Origin: JABDQA01 sp963824415
GTDB lineage: Bacteria; Desulfobacterota; Desulfobulbia; Desulfobulbales; Desulfocapsaceae
NCBI GenBank assembly: GCA_963824415.1
Contig: CAWGPM010000002.1
Span: 776,791-840,790, forward strand
DNA length: 64,000 bases
Direction: 5' to 3'
This document shows positions 1 to 9,455 of the stretch, piece by piece; the stretch's first letter is position 1; the number at the start of each line of letters is the position of its first letter. A model generated the notes under the pieces. The model had not been told where the DNA came from. It searched no databases and saw nothing but the letters and a program-made list of their open reading frames with translations. The position numbers and the translations under genes were made by a program.

Positions 1-137
1 ACCAGTTCCTTGTTCTCGTTGATCTCAATGGTCAGGTCGCCGTCGGGCAGCAGGGCCTTTTTGGTGAAAACGATCAGGGTAACCAGAACGAACTGGATAC
101 TCAGAAAAATCGATACGCCAAGGGCTATCTCGTTCAT
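1..137 (-). CDS. nqrF: Na+-translocating NADH:quinone reductase subunit F (N-terminus only)
   Basis: This is the last gene of the nqr operon; only the first 45 codons lie in the window. The visible part begins MNEIALGVSIFLSIQFVLV, the single N-terminal membrane helix of NqrF, followed by the start of the [2Fe-2S] ferredoxin-like domain. NqrF is the NADH-oxidising subunit: electrons pass from NADH to FAD, then the [2Fe-2S] centre, then the membrane subunits. The start lies 61 bp past the nqrE stop. The assignment rests on the helix and on position; the FAD and NADH domains are outside the window. Confidence 0.85.
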   Translation of the reverse strand, partial: MNEIALGVSIFLSIQFVLVTLIVFTKKALLPDGDLTIEINENKEL

Positions 138-198
138 CCGTTATGCTCCGTACCAGAAATCATCGCCAAGTCGTGTTCGAAGGCAATCATCGATCAAC

Positions 199-804
199 TC
201 AGAGGCTCATGCCTGCAAGCCCCATGAAGGCCATGGCCATCAGGCCTGCAGTGATAAAGGTCATGCCCAGGCCGCGCAGTCCTTTGGGCGGATGTGCGTA
301 TTCGCATTTTTCCCTGATCCCGGCCAGGAGGACCACGGCCATTAAAAAGCCGGCCCCCGCCCCGAAACCGTAAGCCGCACTCTCCAGAAAATTATAATCG
401 CGTTCGACCATGAACAGTGAGGCTCCCAGGATGGCACAGTTAACGGTGAGCAGCGGTAAAAAGATGCCCAGCGCGTTGTAGAGCGCGGGAACAAACCTAT
501 CCAGCACCATCTCGAGAATCTGCACGACCGCGGCAATGGTGGCGATATAGATCAACAGGCCGAGAAAGGTGAGGTCTATACTGGGTTGACCGAGCCAGTC
601 GAGGGCGCCCGGCTTAAGCAGCTGGTTGAGCAGCAGGTTGTTGATCGGTACCGTGATTGCGGTGAGCACCAGCACGGCCAGGCCGAGTCCGAGCGCGGCT
701 TTGACCTGCTTGGAAATAGCCAGAAACGTACACATCCCCAGGAAAAAACTGAGCGGCAGATTCTCGATAAAGACCGAGCGGAAGATAATATCGAGATAGT
801 GCAT
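199..804 (-). CDS. nqrE: Na+-translocating NADH:quinone reductase subunit E
   Basis: A 201-residue, six-helix integral membrane protein of the NqrE/RnfA family. NqrD and NqrE form a pseudo-symmetric pair in the inner membrane that takes part in electron transfer and Na+ translocation. The sequence opens with the typical LDIIFRSVFIENLPLSFFLG segment and carries NCAILGASLFM in the middle, the region with a conserved membrane cysteine. Length matches the family (about 200 residues). Its ATG shares one base with the end of nqrD, so the two are probably translationally coupled. RnfA is the main alternative; the operon order A-B-C-D-E-F settles it as NQR. Confidence 0.93.
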   Translation of the reverse strand: MHYLDIIFRSVFIENLPLSFFLGMCTFLAISKQVKAALGLGLAVLVLTAITVPINNLLLNQLLKPGALDWLGQPSIDLTFLGLLIYIATIAAVVQILEMVLDRFVPALYNALGIFLPLLTVNCAILGASLFMVERDYNFLESAAYGFGAGAGFLMAVVLLAGIREKCEYAHPPKGLRGLGMTFITAGLMAMAFMGLAGMSL

Positions 805-1427
805 TATCGATCCTCCTGCTGTTCGGGATCGATGCTTCTGAGCGTCCAGATGATCAGGGCGATCAGGAAAAAAGCGCTGGCCGGCAGGACGAGCATGCCG
901 TTGGGCACATACCAGCCGCCGTTGTTGGCCGTTTTCATGATCTCGAAACCGAACAGGGAACCGGAGCCAAACAGTTCGCGGATAAAGGCCACGCTCATCA
1001 GGATAAAACCGTAGCCCAGCCCGTTGCCGATGCCATCGACGAAACTGGCGATCGGCGGGTTGCTCATGGCATAGCCTTCGGCTCGACCCATGACGATGCA
1101 GTTGGTGATAATCAGGCCGACGAAGATGGAAAGCTGTTTGGAGAGTTCATAATAGAAGGCTTTCAGTATCTGATCGACGATGATGACCAGGGTGGCGATT
1201 ACCATGATCTGAATGCCGATGCGCACGCTGTTGGGGATCTGGAAGCGCACGATCGAAATGGTCAGAGACGAGAAGGCGGTGACCAGGGTGACGCAGATCG
1301 ACATTACCAAGGCGGTCGACATCTGGCCGGTGACCGCCAGGGCCGAGCAGATGCCCAGCACGAGCAGCGCGATCGGATTGCGCTGGAAAATCGAGCGCAG
1401 CAGCAGTTCTTTGTGTGTTTCAGCCAT
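804..1427 (-). CDS. nqrD: Na+-translocating NADH:quinone reductase subunit D
   Basis: A 207-residue multi-span membrane protein of the NqrD/RnfE family. It shows the family segment NPIALLVLGICSALAVTGQM near the N-terminus and TNCIVMGRAEGYAM in the middle, with the conserved cysteine. It pairs with NqrE in the membrane core of the sodium pump. The gene overlaps nqrC by 8 bp upstream and touches nqrE downstream, as in a tightly packed operon. Confidence 0.93.
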   Translation of the reverse strand: MAETHKELLLRSIFQRNPIALLVLGICSALAVTGQMSTALVMSICVTLVTAFSSLTISIVRFQIPNSVRIGIQIMVIATLVIIVDQILKAFYYELSKQLSIFVGLIITNCIVMGRAEGYAMSNPPIASFVDGIGNGLGYGFILMSVAFIRELFGSGSLFGFEIMKTANNGGWYVPNGMLVLPASAFFLIALIIWTLRSIDPEQQEDR

Positions 1428-2205
1428 TGAAGCCTCCTGAGGTTCTGATCTGCTCGAAAAACGGCTCGAAGCCGTGTTCGCCGAACCAGAACTGCATCAT
1501 GTCGTTTACTCCTTGTGTGGTCAGTGTGGCCCCTGACAGACCGTCGATCTGGTAAGCCTCATTGGCTGGGGTTCTCTGGGAACCGCTTTTGGCGACGACG
1601 ACGGCAAGATCGCCGGAGTCGTTGTAGAGCTTTTTGTCCTGCCAGCCCTGCTGCCAGCGTGGATTTTCAATCTCGCCGCCGAGCCCCGGGGTTTCACCGT
1701 GCTCATAAAAAGAGACGCCGCGAATGGTCGACAGATCGGCGTCGAGCGCCACGTAGCCATACATCGTCGACCAGAGCCCTTTGCCCCGAACCGGCAGCAC
1801 GAGCAGGTCGACCTTCTCTCCGTCCTTGACCAGGTAGACGAGGCTGTATTTCTCCCTGCGTTTGATGCCGGCCAGGTCTTCGTCCTTGCCCAGTTCCGCG
1901 CCGGTGTCAGCCTGCATGGAGGCAGCGAGTTGATCGTAGGTGTCAGGGTCTATGGCAGTGTCCTGCACAAAAGCACCGTTGTCCAGATCGACCAGTCTGG
2001 TCTCGATCGAGGCGAACTGTGCTTCAATGTCGACGCCCTGCTCGTAAATGCCTGCCGCTGCCAGGATATTTTTTTTCTTATCAAGCGCCTGGTTGGCCTC
2101 CTGGTAAGGCCGCAGCCCGACTGCCGCCAGGGCCACCAGGGCTGAACAGGCAAAGGCCAGGACCAGCACCGAGTAAAATGGTTTGAGTGGATGTTCTTCA
2201 GCCAT
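1420..2205 (-). CDS. nqrC: Na+-translocating NADH:quinone reductase subunit C (FMN-bearing)
   Basis: A 261-residue protein with one N-terminal transmembrane helix (residues about 10-30) and a periplasmic FMN-binding domain. The flavinylation motif DGLSGATLT lies near residue 227; its Thr carries phosphoester-linked FMN in characterised NqrC proteins. This needs ApbE, whose gene opens the same operon. The gene overlaps nqrB by 8 bp and nqrD by 8 bp. Length agrees with the family (250-270). Confidence 0.94.
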   Translation of the reverse strand: MAEEHPLKPFYSVLVLAFACSALVALAAVGLRPYQEANQALDKKKNILAAAGIYEQGVDIEAQFASIETRLVDLDNGAFVQDTAIDPDTYDQLAASMQADTGAELGKDEDLAGIKRREKYSLVYLVKDGEKVDLLVLPVRGKGLWSTMYGYVALDADLSTIRGVSFYEHGETPGLGGEIENPRWQQGWQDKKLYNDSGDLAVVVAKSGSQRTPANEAYQIDGLSGATLTTQGVNDMMQFWFGEHGFEPFFEQIRTSGGFNG

Positions 2206-3403
2206 GGCGCACGATCCTTCTTTTTATGTTCGCACGGACGACGAAATAGTCGAACAGCGGCGCAAAAACGTTGCCCAGCAGGATGGCCAGCATGACACTC
2301 TCGGGATAGGCCGGATTGGCTACTCTGATAAGAATCACCAGAAAGCCGATCAATATGCCGTACATCCATTGACCGGTATGGGTCTGGGCCGCGGAGACGG
2401 GATCGGTGGCCATGAACACCAGGCCAAAAGCGAATCCGCCGAGCACCAGGTGCCAGTAAACTGGGACGGCGTAGAGCGGGCTGGCCGGATTGGGCACCAA
2501 ATTGAAGCAGTAGGCGGTGATTACCGCCCCCAGCAGCATGGAAAACATGATGCGCCAGGAGGCGATGCCGGTTACCAGCAGCAGTGCCGCACCTAGCAGA
2601 CAGGCCAGGGTCGAGGTCTCTCCCATCGAGCCGGGAATGTTACCCAGGAAGGCCTGGGACCAGGTGATATCGAGTATTGCCGTCGGATCATCGGGCGCCC
2701 CCTGAACCATCGCTCCGAGCGGGGTGGCGCGGCTGACCCCGTCCACTGCCAGCCATACCCGGTCGCCGGTCATCTGGGCCGGGTAGGCAAAATAAATAAA
2801 GGCCCGTGAGGCGAGCGCCGGGTTCATGAAGTTTTTGCCGACGCCGCCGAAGACCTCTTTGGCGAAAATAACCCCAAAGCTGGCGCCGACCGCAACCTGC
2901 CAGAGCGGTATGGTGGGTGGCAGGGTCAGCGGCAGCAGCAGGCTGGTGACCAGGTAGGCCTCGGAAAATTCGTGCCCGCGGATCAGGTTGAAAAGCGCTT
3001 CCCATACGGAGCCGGCCACTACGGTTACCAGGTAGATAGGCACGAAATAGAGCGCCCCGTGCGCCATGTTGGAAATAATCGAGCCGGGGTCAACACCGAT
3101 GAGCGCCATGATCGAGCCGCGCCAGCCGCCGGGCATCGCGCCGATTTCCGTCAGCACTGAATTGGCCTGGTAGCCGGTGTTCCACAGAGCCATCAGGGTG
3201 CAGGGGACCAGCGCGATGATCACGGTGATCATGATGCGCTTCAAATCGATTGGATCGCGCACATGCGGTGCCGACCGCGTGGACTTGGTGGTGGAGAAGA
3301 GAAATGAATCGAAGGCCTCGTACAGCGGATACCAGCGGGCGAATTTACCGCCTTTTTCAAAGTGCGGCTTCAGTTCGAGGAAAAAATTGTTCAATGATTT
3401 CAT
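2198..3403 (-). CDS. nqrB: Na+-translocating NADH:quinone reductase subunit B (FMN-bearing)
   Basis: The main membrane subunit, 401 residues and about ten helices, which holds covalent FMN and riboflavin and forms the Na+ path and quinone site. It has the expected order: a soluble N-terminal stretch, helices from about residue 58, the FMN-acceptor motif GVSRATPLG with Thr about 227, and a basic C-terminal tail. In characterised enzymes the motif is usually SGAT; here it is SRAT, which keeps the Thr. Located 18 bp after nqrA. Confidence 0.94.
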   Translation of the reverse strand: MKSLNNFFLELKPHFEKGGKFARWYPLYEAFDSFLFSTTKSTRSAPHVRDPIDLKRIMITVIIALVPCTLMALWNTGYQANSVLTEIGAMPGGWRGSIMALIGVDPGSIISNMAHGALYFVPIYLVTVVAGSVWEALFNLIRGHEFSEAYLVTSLLLPLTLPPTIPLWQVAVGASFGVIFAKEVFGGVGKNFMNPALASRAFIYFAYPAQMTGDRVWLAVDGVSRATPLGAMVQGAPDDPTAILDITWSQAFLGNIPGSMGETSTLACLLGAALLLVTGIASWRIMFSMLLGAVITAYCFNLVPNPASPLYAVPVYWHLVLGGFAFGLVFMATDPVSAAQTHTGQWMYGILIGFLVILIRVANPAYPESVMLAILLGNVFAPLFDYFVVRANIKRRIVRHG

Positions 3404-3421
3404 ATCGGGGACCGGTAACGG

Positions 3422-4768
3422 TTATCCTTCTTCTTCGATCGTGGTCAGAGTATCGCGCAGCATCGGGCCGAAATCGTTTTTCCCGGGGCAGACATAGGAA
3501 CACAGCGCCAGGTCCTCTTCGATCAGCTCCAGACAGCCAAGCTCCTTGGCCCGTTCGCTATTGCCCGAGGCAAGACTTTTAAGCAGATAGATGGGAACCA
3601 TATCGAGCGGCATCACCTTCTCGTAGGTGCCGAGCGGAAAAATAGCCCGGTTGCCGCCCCAGACCGCGGTATTGAACGGGTACGTTGGCCGTTTTGCAAA
3701 GGCGGACCAGAAGGCCCTGGTAACCGAGAAACGCTCACCGCCGGGACGCAGCCAGCCGAAGAGCTGGCGCCCGTCGCCTTCGGGCAAGGCGCTGATCTGC
3801 TGATGATAGCGGCCCAGAAAACCGTGCAGGTCGCTGAGTTGCCGGCCGTCCAGTACCGAACCGGAGAGCAGCCGCATATCGGTGTCGTCGAGTTCGCCGT
3901 CGCAAAGCTCGGTAATCGAGGCGCCGAGGCGGGTCTTGATGTGGCGCGGCTCTTTTACCGCCGGGCCGGCCAAAGCGATAATCCGCTCGTTACAGAGCCT
4001 GCCGGTGCGCAGCAGCCCGCCGATTGCGGCGACGTCCTGGGCACCGATATGCCAGACCGTTTTTGCTTCGTGAACCGGATCGAGAAAATGAATGTGGGTC
4101 GAGGGCAGCCCGGCCGGGTGGGGGCCCGCAAATTCAACGATTTCAAGGTTGTCTGTTTCAGCAACCGGCGCTTTCTGATCGGCCTTCACGCAGACGAAGA
4201 GCGGGCATTCGACACCTCGTGCAAGGGTGAGCAGACCGAGTTCGAAGTCTTCACGCTGCAGCTCGATGATCTGCCCGAGGTCTGGTCCCAGCGGTGAGCT
4301 GTCGATGGCGGTGACAAACAGCGAGGCCGGCAGGCTGTCAAGCGGCGGTATCTTGCCATACGGTCTGGTCCGCAGTCCGCACCAGAGGCCCGATTTCACC
4401 AGCATTTCCCGGATGGCCCGCGGTTCCAGGCTGTCGGGGGCGGTATCAGGTTCGCAGAAGCAGACAGCCTCGTCGCCTTCGAGTTTGATGACCAGCGATT
4501 CGAATTTGCGCTTGGCGCCACGGTTTATTGCGACCACCTGGCCGCTGCCCGGGGCGGTAAATACCACACCTTCGTTTTTTTTGTCGGTGAACAGCGCTTG
4601 CCCGCTTGCCACCCGGTCGCCTTCGGCTACCAGCATGGTCGGCTTCATGCCGATATAGTCATCCCCGAGCAGAGCGATATGCTGGATCTGCCGGCCATCG
4701 GTCACATTCTGCGAGGCTTTGCCGCCGATCGGGAGATCGAGCCCTCGGTTGATGGTTATTCGCCTCAT
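3422..4768 (-). CDS. nqrA: Na+-translocating NADH:quinone reductase subunit A
   Basis: A 448-residue cytoplasmic subunit of NQR, implicated in ubiquinone binding in characterised enzymes. The N-terminus (RGLDLPIGGKASQNV) and the barrel-sandwich region near VVFTAPGSGQVVAINRGAKR are diagnostic of NqrA/RnfC-type proteins. The absence of the two 4Fe-4S ferredoxin motifs of RnfC assigns it to NQR and not RNF. It starts one base after the apbE stop, so the operon is apbE-nqrABCDEF. Confidence 0.94.
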   Translation of the reverse strand: MRRITINRGLDLPIGGKASQNVTDGRQIQHIALLGDDYIGMKPTMLVAEGDRVASGQALFTDKKNEGVVFTAPGSGQVVAINRGAKRKFESLVIKLEGDEAVCFCEPDTAPDSLEPRAIREMLVKSGLWCGLRTRPYGKIPPLDSLPASLFVTAIDSSPLGPDLGQIIELQREDFELGLLTLARGVECPLFVCVKADQKAPVAETDNLEIVEFAGPHPAGLPSTHIHFLDPVHEAKTVWHIGAQDVAAIGGLLRTGRLCNERIIALAGPAVKEPRHIKTRLGASITELCDGELDDTDMRLLSGSVLDGRQLSDLHGFLGRYHQQISALPEGDGRQLFGWLRPGGERFSVTRAFWSAFAKRPTYPFNTAVWGGNRAIFPLGTYEKVMPLDMVPIYLLKSLASGNSERAKELGCLELIEEDLALCSYVCPGKNDFGPMLRDTLTTIEEEG

Positions 4769-4769
4769 G

Positions 4770-5807
4770 TCAACTGAAGAACCCTCCGGTCTGATATCTG
4801 TTCAGATCTTTGTCTATGAGATAGCCTTCGCAGTCCGGCAGGGAGTCGAGCAATTCGATGGATTGTTCCGGTCCCATGACCATGGTCGCGGTCGCCAGAC
4901 CATCTGCCCAGGCCACGGTCGGAGCAATAATCGAGCTCGAGGCGGTCTGCAGGGGTGAAAAGCCGGTGTGCGGGTTGATGATGTGATGAACTTTCTTATC
5001 CTCGGTGAAATACTGCATATAGTCTCCTGAGGTTGCGATTGCCCGGTCACTCAGTTCGATTTTTCGCATTTTCTTCAGGTCGTCACTACGCGGATCCCTG
5101 ATGCCGATCCGCCACGGCCCACCGTCCTGACGATGGCCCACCACCATCAAGTCGCCGCCCGCCTCGACGAAGGCGTTGGTATAACCGGCTGCAGCCAGGA
5201 CCCGAATTCCCTGGTCGACGATGTAGCCTTTGGCAACAGCATCGAGCGTTACCTGGGTTCCGGGTTGGCTGTAGCTGATGGTACGATCCTCTACAACAAT
5301 ATGTCGGTAATCAACCAGTTGCAAAATTTCTTTTATTTTTCTTTCATCCGGCAGCACGCCGGTGTTTTTTACCTCTTTAAACAACCCGACCAGCGGCAGG
5401 ACAGTCGGGTCGAAGGCTCCTCCGCTGAGCTCGCTGAGTTTGCGGGACATGGCAAACACCTCGAGCATTTCCGGCGGTGCATTCCTGAGGATGCCGTTGC
5501 GGTTGAGTTCTGAGAGCGGGCTGTCGGCCACATAGGTGCTCATCATCGAGGACAGTTCTTCCATACGGCCGATACAGGAGTCGATCGCCTCCCGGGCTGC
5601 GACCTCGTCCGGGGCGCAGACCACCATGTTGACGATGGTGCCCATCATCGGCTGGCTGTGACGGACGGCTTCGAGGCTCTTACCCTGTCGTGGTCCCCAG
5701 AAGGCAAGACCTCCCAGGACTGTTCCCGCGGCGGCCAGCTGCAGCAGACGTCTTCGACTCAGATTGGCAATGCCGGGCTGTCCGGAAGACTCAGCCATGT
5801 ATCTCAC
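4770..5807 (-). CDS. apbE: FAD:protein FMN transferase (ApbE)
   Basis: A 345-residue Mg2+-dependent enzyme that transfers FMN from FAD to a Thr on target proteins, here expected to be NqrB and NqrC encoded just downstream. The N-terminus carries a twin-arginine-like signal (SRRRLLQLAAAG, about residues 17-28), consistent with action on the periplasmic side. The body shows the ApbE pattern: MGTIVNMVV near residue 55, TLDAVAKGYIVDQ near 190, and EAGGDLMVVG near 215 with the metal-binding region around SGDYMQYF. It leads the nqr operon in this strain, with only one base to nqrA. No lipobox is evident. Confidence 0.93.
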   Translation of the reverse strand: MRYMAESSGQPGIANLSRRRLLQLAAAGTVLGGLAFWGPRQGKSLEAVRHSQPMMGTIVNMVVCAPDEVAAREAIDSCIGRMEELSSMMSTYVADSPLSELNRNGILRNAPPEMLEVFAMSRKLSELSGGAFDPTVLPLVGLFKEVKNTGVLPDERKIKEILQLVDYRHIVVEDRTISYSQPGTQVTLDAVAKGYIVDQGIRVLAAAGYTNAFVEAGGDLMVVGHRQDGGPWRIGIRDPRSDDLKKMRKIELSDRAIATSGDYMQYFTEDKKVHHIINPHTGFSPLQTASSSIIAPTVAWADGLATATMVMGPEQSIELLDSLPDCEGYLIDKDLNRYQTGGFFS

Positions 5808-6011
5808 CCGGTTTGTGTGGAGATTTTGGTTGAAAAAACGAGGTAAATTCCTAATCTTTAGTATAATTCATATAAGAGATCAAGTTCGATCGATCCACCA
5901 TAACCACTACTGAGGCCCCAGGCAAAACAAAGGTGGTTGAGTCATAGAACCAGCCATTCTGGCCAGGCGCGCCTGAACGCTAATAAACAAACCACGAGAA
6001 CGAGGTGCACG

Positions 6012-8426
6012 GTGAAATCAAATCTTCCCTACGAAAAGCTGGGCTTGTTTTACCTGGGCAAAGAACTTCCGATCGGCGACGAAAAACCGACCGATCTGCC
6101 GCTTCTCTACAAGAGCAAGAACCTGACCACCCACGGCGTGATCATCGGTATGACCGGCAGCGGCAAGACCGGGCTCGGCATCGGCTTGATCGAAGAGGCG
6201 ATCATGGACGACGTGCCGTCGATCATCATCGATCCCAAGGGGGATATGGCCAATCTGATGCTCAGTTTTCCTGAGCTGCGGCCCGCTGATTTCGAACCCT
6301 GGATCGATCCAGCCGAGGCCTCCCGCAAAAATGTTACCCCTGCCCAGCTTGCCGAGGATACGGCTCGAACCTGGCAGGAGGGGCTCGCCTCCTGGGGACA
6401 GACCAAAGAGCGCATCAGGTCGTTGAAAGAAAAATCCACGGTGACACTGTTTACACCCGGCAGCAGCAGCGGTGTGCCGGTCTCGATCATGGCCAGCTTT
6501 GCGGCGCCCGGCGAGGACATCGTAAACGATCTGGACAGTCTCAACGCCCTGGTGGGCTCCACCGCCACCAGCCTGCTCTCGCTGGTCGATGTCAAAGGTG
6601 ATCCCCTGACCAGCCGGGAGCACATCCTGATCTCATCGATCCTGCTGCATCATTGGCGCAGCGGGGAAGATCTGAGTCTGGAGACCTTGATTGGGGCCAT
6701 CGTCAACCCGCCGTTCGACAAAGTCGGCGTCTTCGGTCTTTCCAGTTTCTTTCCCCAGGCCGACCGGATGAAGCTGGCCATGCTGCTCAATAACGTGATC
6801 GCCAGCCCGGCCTTTGCCACCTGGCTGCAGGGGGAGCCGCTCGATATCCAGAGGATGCTCTATGGCGAAGATGGTAAGCCGCGCACTGCTATCTTTTCAA
6901 TTGCTCATCTCAGCGAAGCGGAGCGGATGTTCTTCGTGACGCTGCTGCTCAATGCGATGATCAGCTGGACGCGTCGTCAGCAGGGAACTTCGTCGCTCAA
7001 AGCGCTGCTCTATATGGATGAGATCTTCGGCTATTTTCCGCCCAGTGCCAACCCGCCGTCAAAAAAACCGATGCTGCTGCTGCTCAAGCAGGCTCGGGCT
7101 TTCGGTATCGGCGTGGTACTGGCCACCCAGAACCCGGTGGATCTCGATTATAAAGGATTGTCCAATATCGGTACCTGGTTCGTCGGCCGCCTGCAGACCA
7201 CCCAGGATCAGGACCGGGTGCTGGAAGGCATCGTTGGCGCAAGCGACGGCACCCTGGACAGGAAAATGGTTCGCGGCCTGCTTTCAGATATGAAAGGGCG
7301 GCAGTTTCTGCTGACCTCGGCCCATCTCGATGAACCGTTGCTCTTCGAAACCCGCTGGGTCATGTCCTATCTGAAGGGACCGGTCAGTCTGCAGGATATC
7401 GCAAAGTTGATGGAGGGGCGTCGGCAGAAACCAGCCGTAAATGCACCTGCTGCAGCGGCAGGTGAGCCAGCCGGGAAATTGCAGGAGCAGCCGCCGCTGC
7501 TCAATGAAGCACTCCTGCAGCGCTACTATCTGCCTTCGGTTTATGCCGAGGAGATTGTTTTTGAACCGTGGCTGGCCGCCCGGGCCACGGTACGTTTTTA
7601 CAATGCCAGCCGTAATATCGACCAGGTCAGTAAACACCAGGTGAGGCTCTATCTGGATGAGGGGTTCAGGCAACCCCGCTTCTCCGAGTCCGAACCCTTT
7701 GATCTCGATCTCGACTCGTGCCCCGATTCGGCGCCCGGGCAAAGCTCATTCTACCCGGTGCCGCTGCCAATCAGCTCGCTGAAGAGTTTTGCAGCCTATG
7801 AAAAAGAGTTCTCCGATTTTCTCTACCAGTCCATGCGGCTTGAACTGCTGCGCGTGCCATCCTTGAAGATGGAGTCCAAACCGGATGAAAGCGAGGCCGA
7901 TTTCATGGTCCGGGTGGCGGATCGGCTGCGTGAGGACAAGGAGGCGGCGGCCGAAAAACTGCTGCAGAAATTCAATACCAAGCGCGATCAACTCCAGAAA
8001 AAACTCAACAGTGCGCTGAGCAGACTGGAAAAGGAACAGGGCGATGTGTCGATGAAAACCACCGACACGATCATCTCGTTCGGTACCGCGGTGCTCGGCG
8101 CCTTTCTGGGTCGCAAGGCAGTGAGTTCGTCAACCATGACCCGTACGGCAAGCGGCATCAGGAAGGCCGGCAGACTCGGCAAAGAAAAAGACGACGTCAG
8201 GCGGGCCGAGGAAATGGTTGCTCAGCTCGAGCAGGAACTCGAAGCGCTCGATAATGAACAGAACGAGGCGCTTCAGGAACTGGCCCAATCCTACGACGCC
8301 TCCCGTGCGGGGCAGGAGCGCTTCGCCATAAAGCCCAGGCGCAGCGATATCTACGATGTGCAGCTCTGCCTGTTGTGGGAGATGGTTTCGCCGAGGCTGG
8401 AGAATCTGAACAGGCCGCAGGCCTGA
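6012..8426 (+). CDS. HerA-like ATPase / DUF853 family
   Basis: An 804-residue P-loop NTPase of the HerA/FtsK-like DUF87-DUF853 class. Walker A is GMTGSGKT near residues 46-53, the Walker-B-like segment LLYMDEIFGYFP lies about 330 residues on, and VLATQNPVDLDYKGL follows, a strong mark of this family. The C-terminal third is charged coiled coil (from the KEAAAEKLLQKFNTK region) with a short glycine/alanine stretch. I chose the GTG at 6012 because GAGGTG precedes it at the proper distance; the longer in-frame TTG start at 5937 has no such site. HerA relatives act in DNA transport and end processing, but DUF853 proteins have no settled role. It sits alone between divergent and convergent neighbours. 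Confidence 0.85.
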   Translation: MKSNLPYEKLGLFYLGKELPIGDEKPTDLPLLYKSKNLTTHGVIIGMTGSGKTGLGIGLIEEAIMDDVPSIIIDPKGDMANLMLSFPELRPADFEPWIDPAEASRKNVTPAQLAEDTARTWQEGLASWGQTKERIRSLKEKSTVTLFTPGSSSGVPVSIMASFAAPGEDIVNDLDSLNALVGSTATSLLSLVDVKGDPLTSREHILISSILLHHWRSGEDLSLETLIGAIVNPPFDKVGVFGLSSFFPQADRMKLAMLLNNVIASPAFATWLQGEPLDIQRMLYGEDGKPRTAIFSIAHLSEAERMFFVTLLLNAMISWTRRQQGTSSLKALLYMDEIFGYFPPSANPPSKKPMLLLLKQARAFGIGVVLATQNPVDLDYKGLSNIGTWFVGRLQTTQDQDRVLEGIVGASDGTLDRKMVRGLLSDMKGRQFLLTSAHLDEPLLFETRWVMSYLKGPVSLQDIAKLMEGRRQKPAVNAPAAAAGEPAGKLQEQPPLLNEALLQRYYLPSVYAEEIVFEPWLAARATVRFYNASRNIDQVSKHQVRLYLDEGFRQPRFSESEPFDLDLDSCPDSAPGQSSFYPVPLPISSLKSFAAYEKEFSDFLYQSMRLELLRVPSLKMESKPDESEADFMVRVADRLREDKEAAAEKLLQKFNTKRDQLQKKLNSALSRLEKEQGDVSMKTTDTIISFGTAVLGAFLGRKAVSSSTMTRTASGIRKAGRLGKEKDDVRRAEEMVAQLEQELEALDNEQNEALQELAQSYDASRAGQERFAIKPRRSDIYDVQLCLLWEMVSPRLENLNRPQA

Positions 8427-8430
8427 GCTA

Positions 8431-9414
8431 TCAATTGGTCATGCGGCTTGTGCGCGCAGTCGGCAGGCCGGCTCGGTTCTGCTGCTTGAAGCGGATCAGC
8501 GCATTGAGCAGGTCACAGCGAGGTGTGCTGATGGCGTGTTTTTTCCCCTGGGCGGAGACATAGCCGGTCAAGGCATCTATTTCGGTTGGTTTGTTGTTTT
8601 CCAGGTCCTGCAGCATTGAGGGCCGGTGATTGTAGGTTGGAGGAATCAGGTTCTGGTAGAAGTGCTCTTTGTATTGATCAGCGCTCTGCCAGGCGATCCG
8701 GCCGCCGACCGCCCGGATGACCGCAAAGGTTTCCTCGATCACCCCATCCATGATATCTCTGGTCTCCTTCTGCTCTGCCAGCAGCCCATATGATACCCCG
8801 AGGATCGCACCGAGCGGATTGAGCGCGCAATTGTAGAGCAGTTTGGCAAACAGTGACTGGTTGATATCCTCGACCGCAATCGTCGGCAGACCTGCCTGGT
8901 TGATCATCTCGGCCAGCCGGGAGGCCGAATCGGGGATGGCCGCTGCTTGAGCTGCGCCGATGTGCACGTCATCGGCAGAGACGGTGATGGTGACGGTTGC
9001 CGGGCACTGAATCTCGAAGCCGGTGATGATCCGCGCACCGAGACTTCGTTCCGTACCGAAACGCTTTTGCACCTGCTCCAGATTGCCGCAGCCGTTCTGC
9101 ATCGAGACCACCGGAGCCTTACAGTTGGTCAGGGTGGCGAGGTCCTCCAGCGACGCCGCGGTATCGTAGGATTTGGTGGTCAGCAGGATAAAGTCATAGG
9201 CGCTGCCGTCGCCGCCGGTAATTGCACTGGTCAGCTCCAGTGAAGTTGCCTCCACATGAAAATCCCCGAAGATCCCGGTTACCGATAGACCGCGCTCCAT
9301 GATAGGCTTGATGAAACGGGTCCTGGTCACCAGGGTAACCCGGTGCTTCTTATTGGCCAGCAGACATCCCAGTGCCTGCCCGAGCGCTCCGCCGCCGTAA
9401 ATTAGAAAGTGCAT
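8431..9414 (-). CDS. Ketopantoate reductase (PanE/ApbA) family protein
   Basis: A 327-residue NADPH-dependent reductase family member. The N-terminal Rossmann motif is YGGGALGQALG (residues 6-16). The catalytic Lys segment FAKLLYNCALNPLGA and the C-terminal NNKPTEIDALTGY with its Glu are those of PanE-type enzymes, which reduce 2-dehydropantoate in CoA synthesis. Many paralogues act on other 2-keto acids and no pantothenate gene is nearby, so panE is not claimed. The stop is 4 bp from the convergent stop of the HerA-like gene. Confidence 0.82.
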   Translation of the reverse strand: MHFLIYGGGALGQALGCLLANKKHRVTLVTRTRFIKPIMERGLSVTGIFGDFHVEATSLELTSAITGGDGSAYDFILLTTKSYDTAASLEDLATLTNCKAPVVSMQNGCGNLEQVQKRFGTERSLGARIITGFEIQCPATVTITVSADDVHIGAAQAAAIPDSASRLAEMINQAGLPTIAVEDINQSLFAKLLYNCALNPLGAILGVSYGLLAEQKETRDIMDGVIEETFAVIRAVGGRIAWQSADQYKEHFYQNLIPPTYNHRPSMLQDLENNKPTEIDALTGYVSAQGKKHAISTPRCDLLNALIRFKQQNRAGLPTARTSRMTN

Positions 9415-9455
9415 GGAAATCGATTTGTTATCTCGTTAATCTTAGCTCTGGGCTG

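Noticed and set aside
199..4768. RNF complex instead of NQR
   Set aside because: The order A-B-C-D-E-F, the NqrA-type protein without ferredoxin motifs and the NqrF start all fit NQR.
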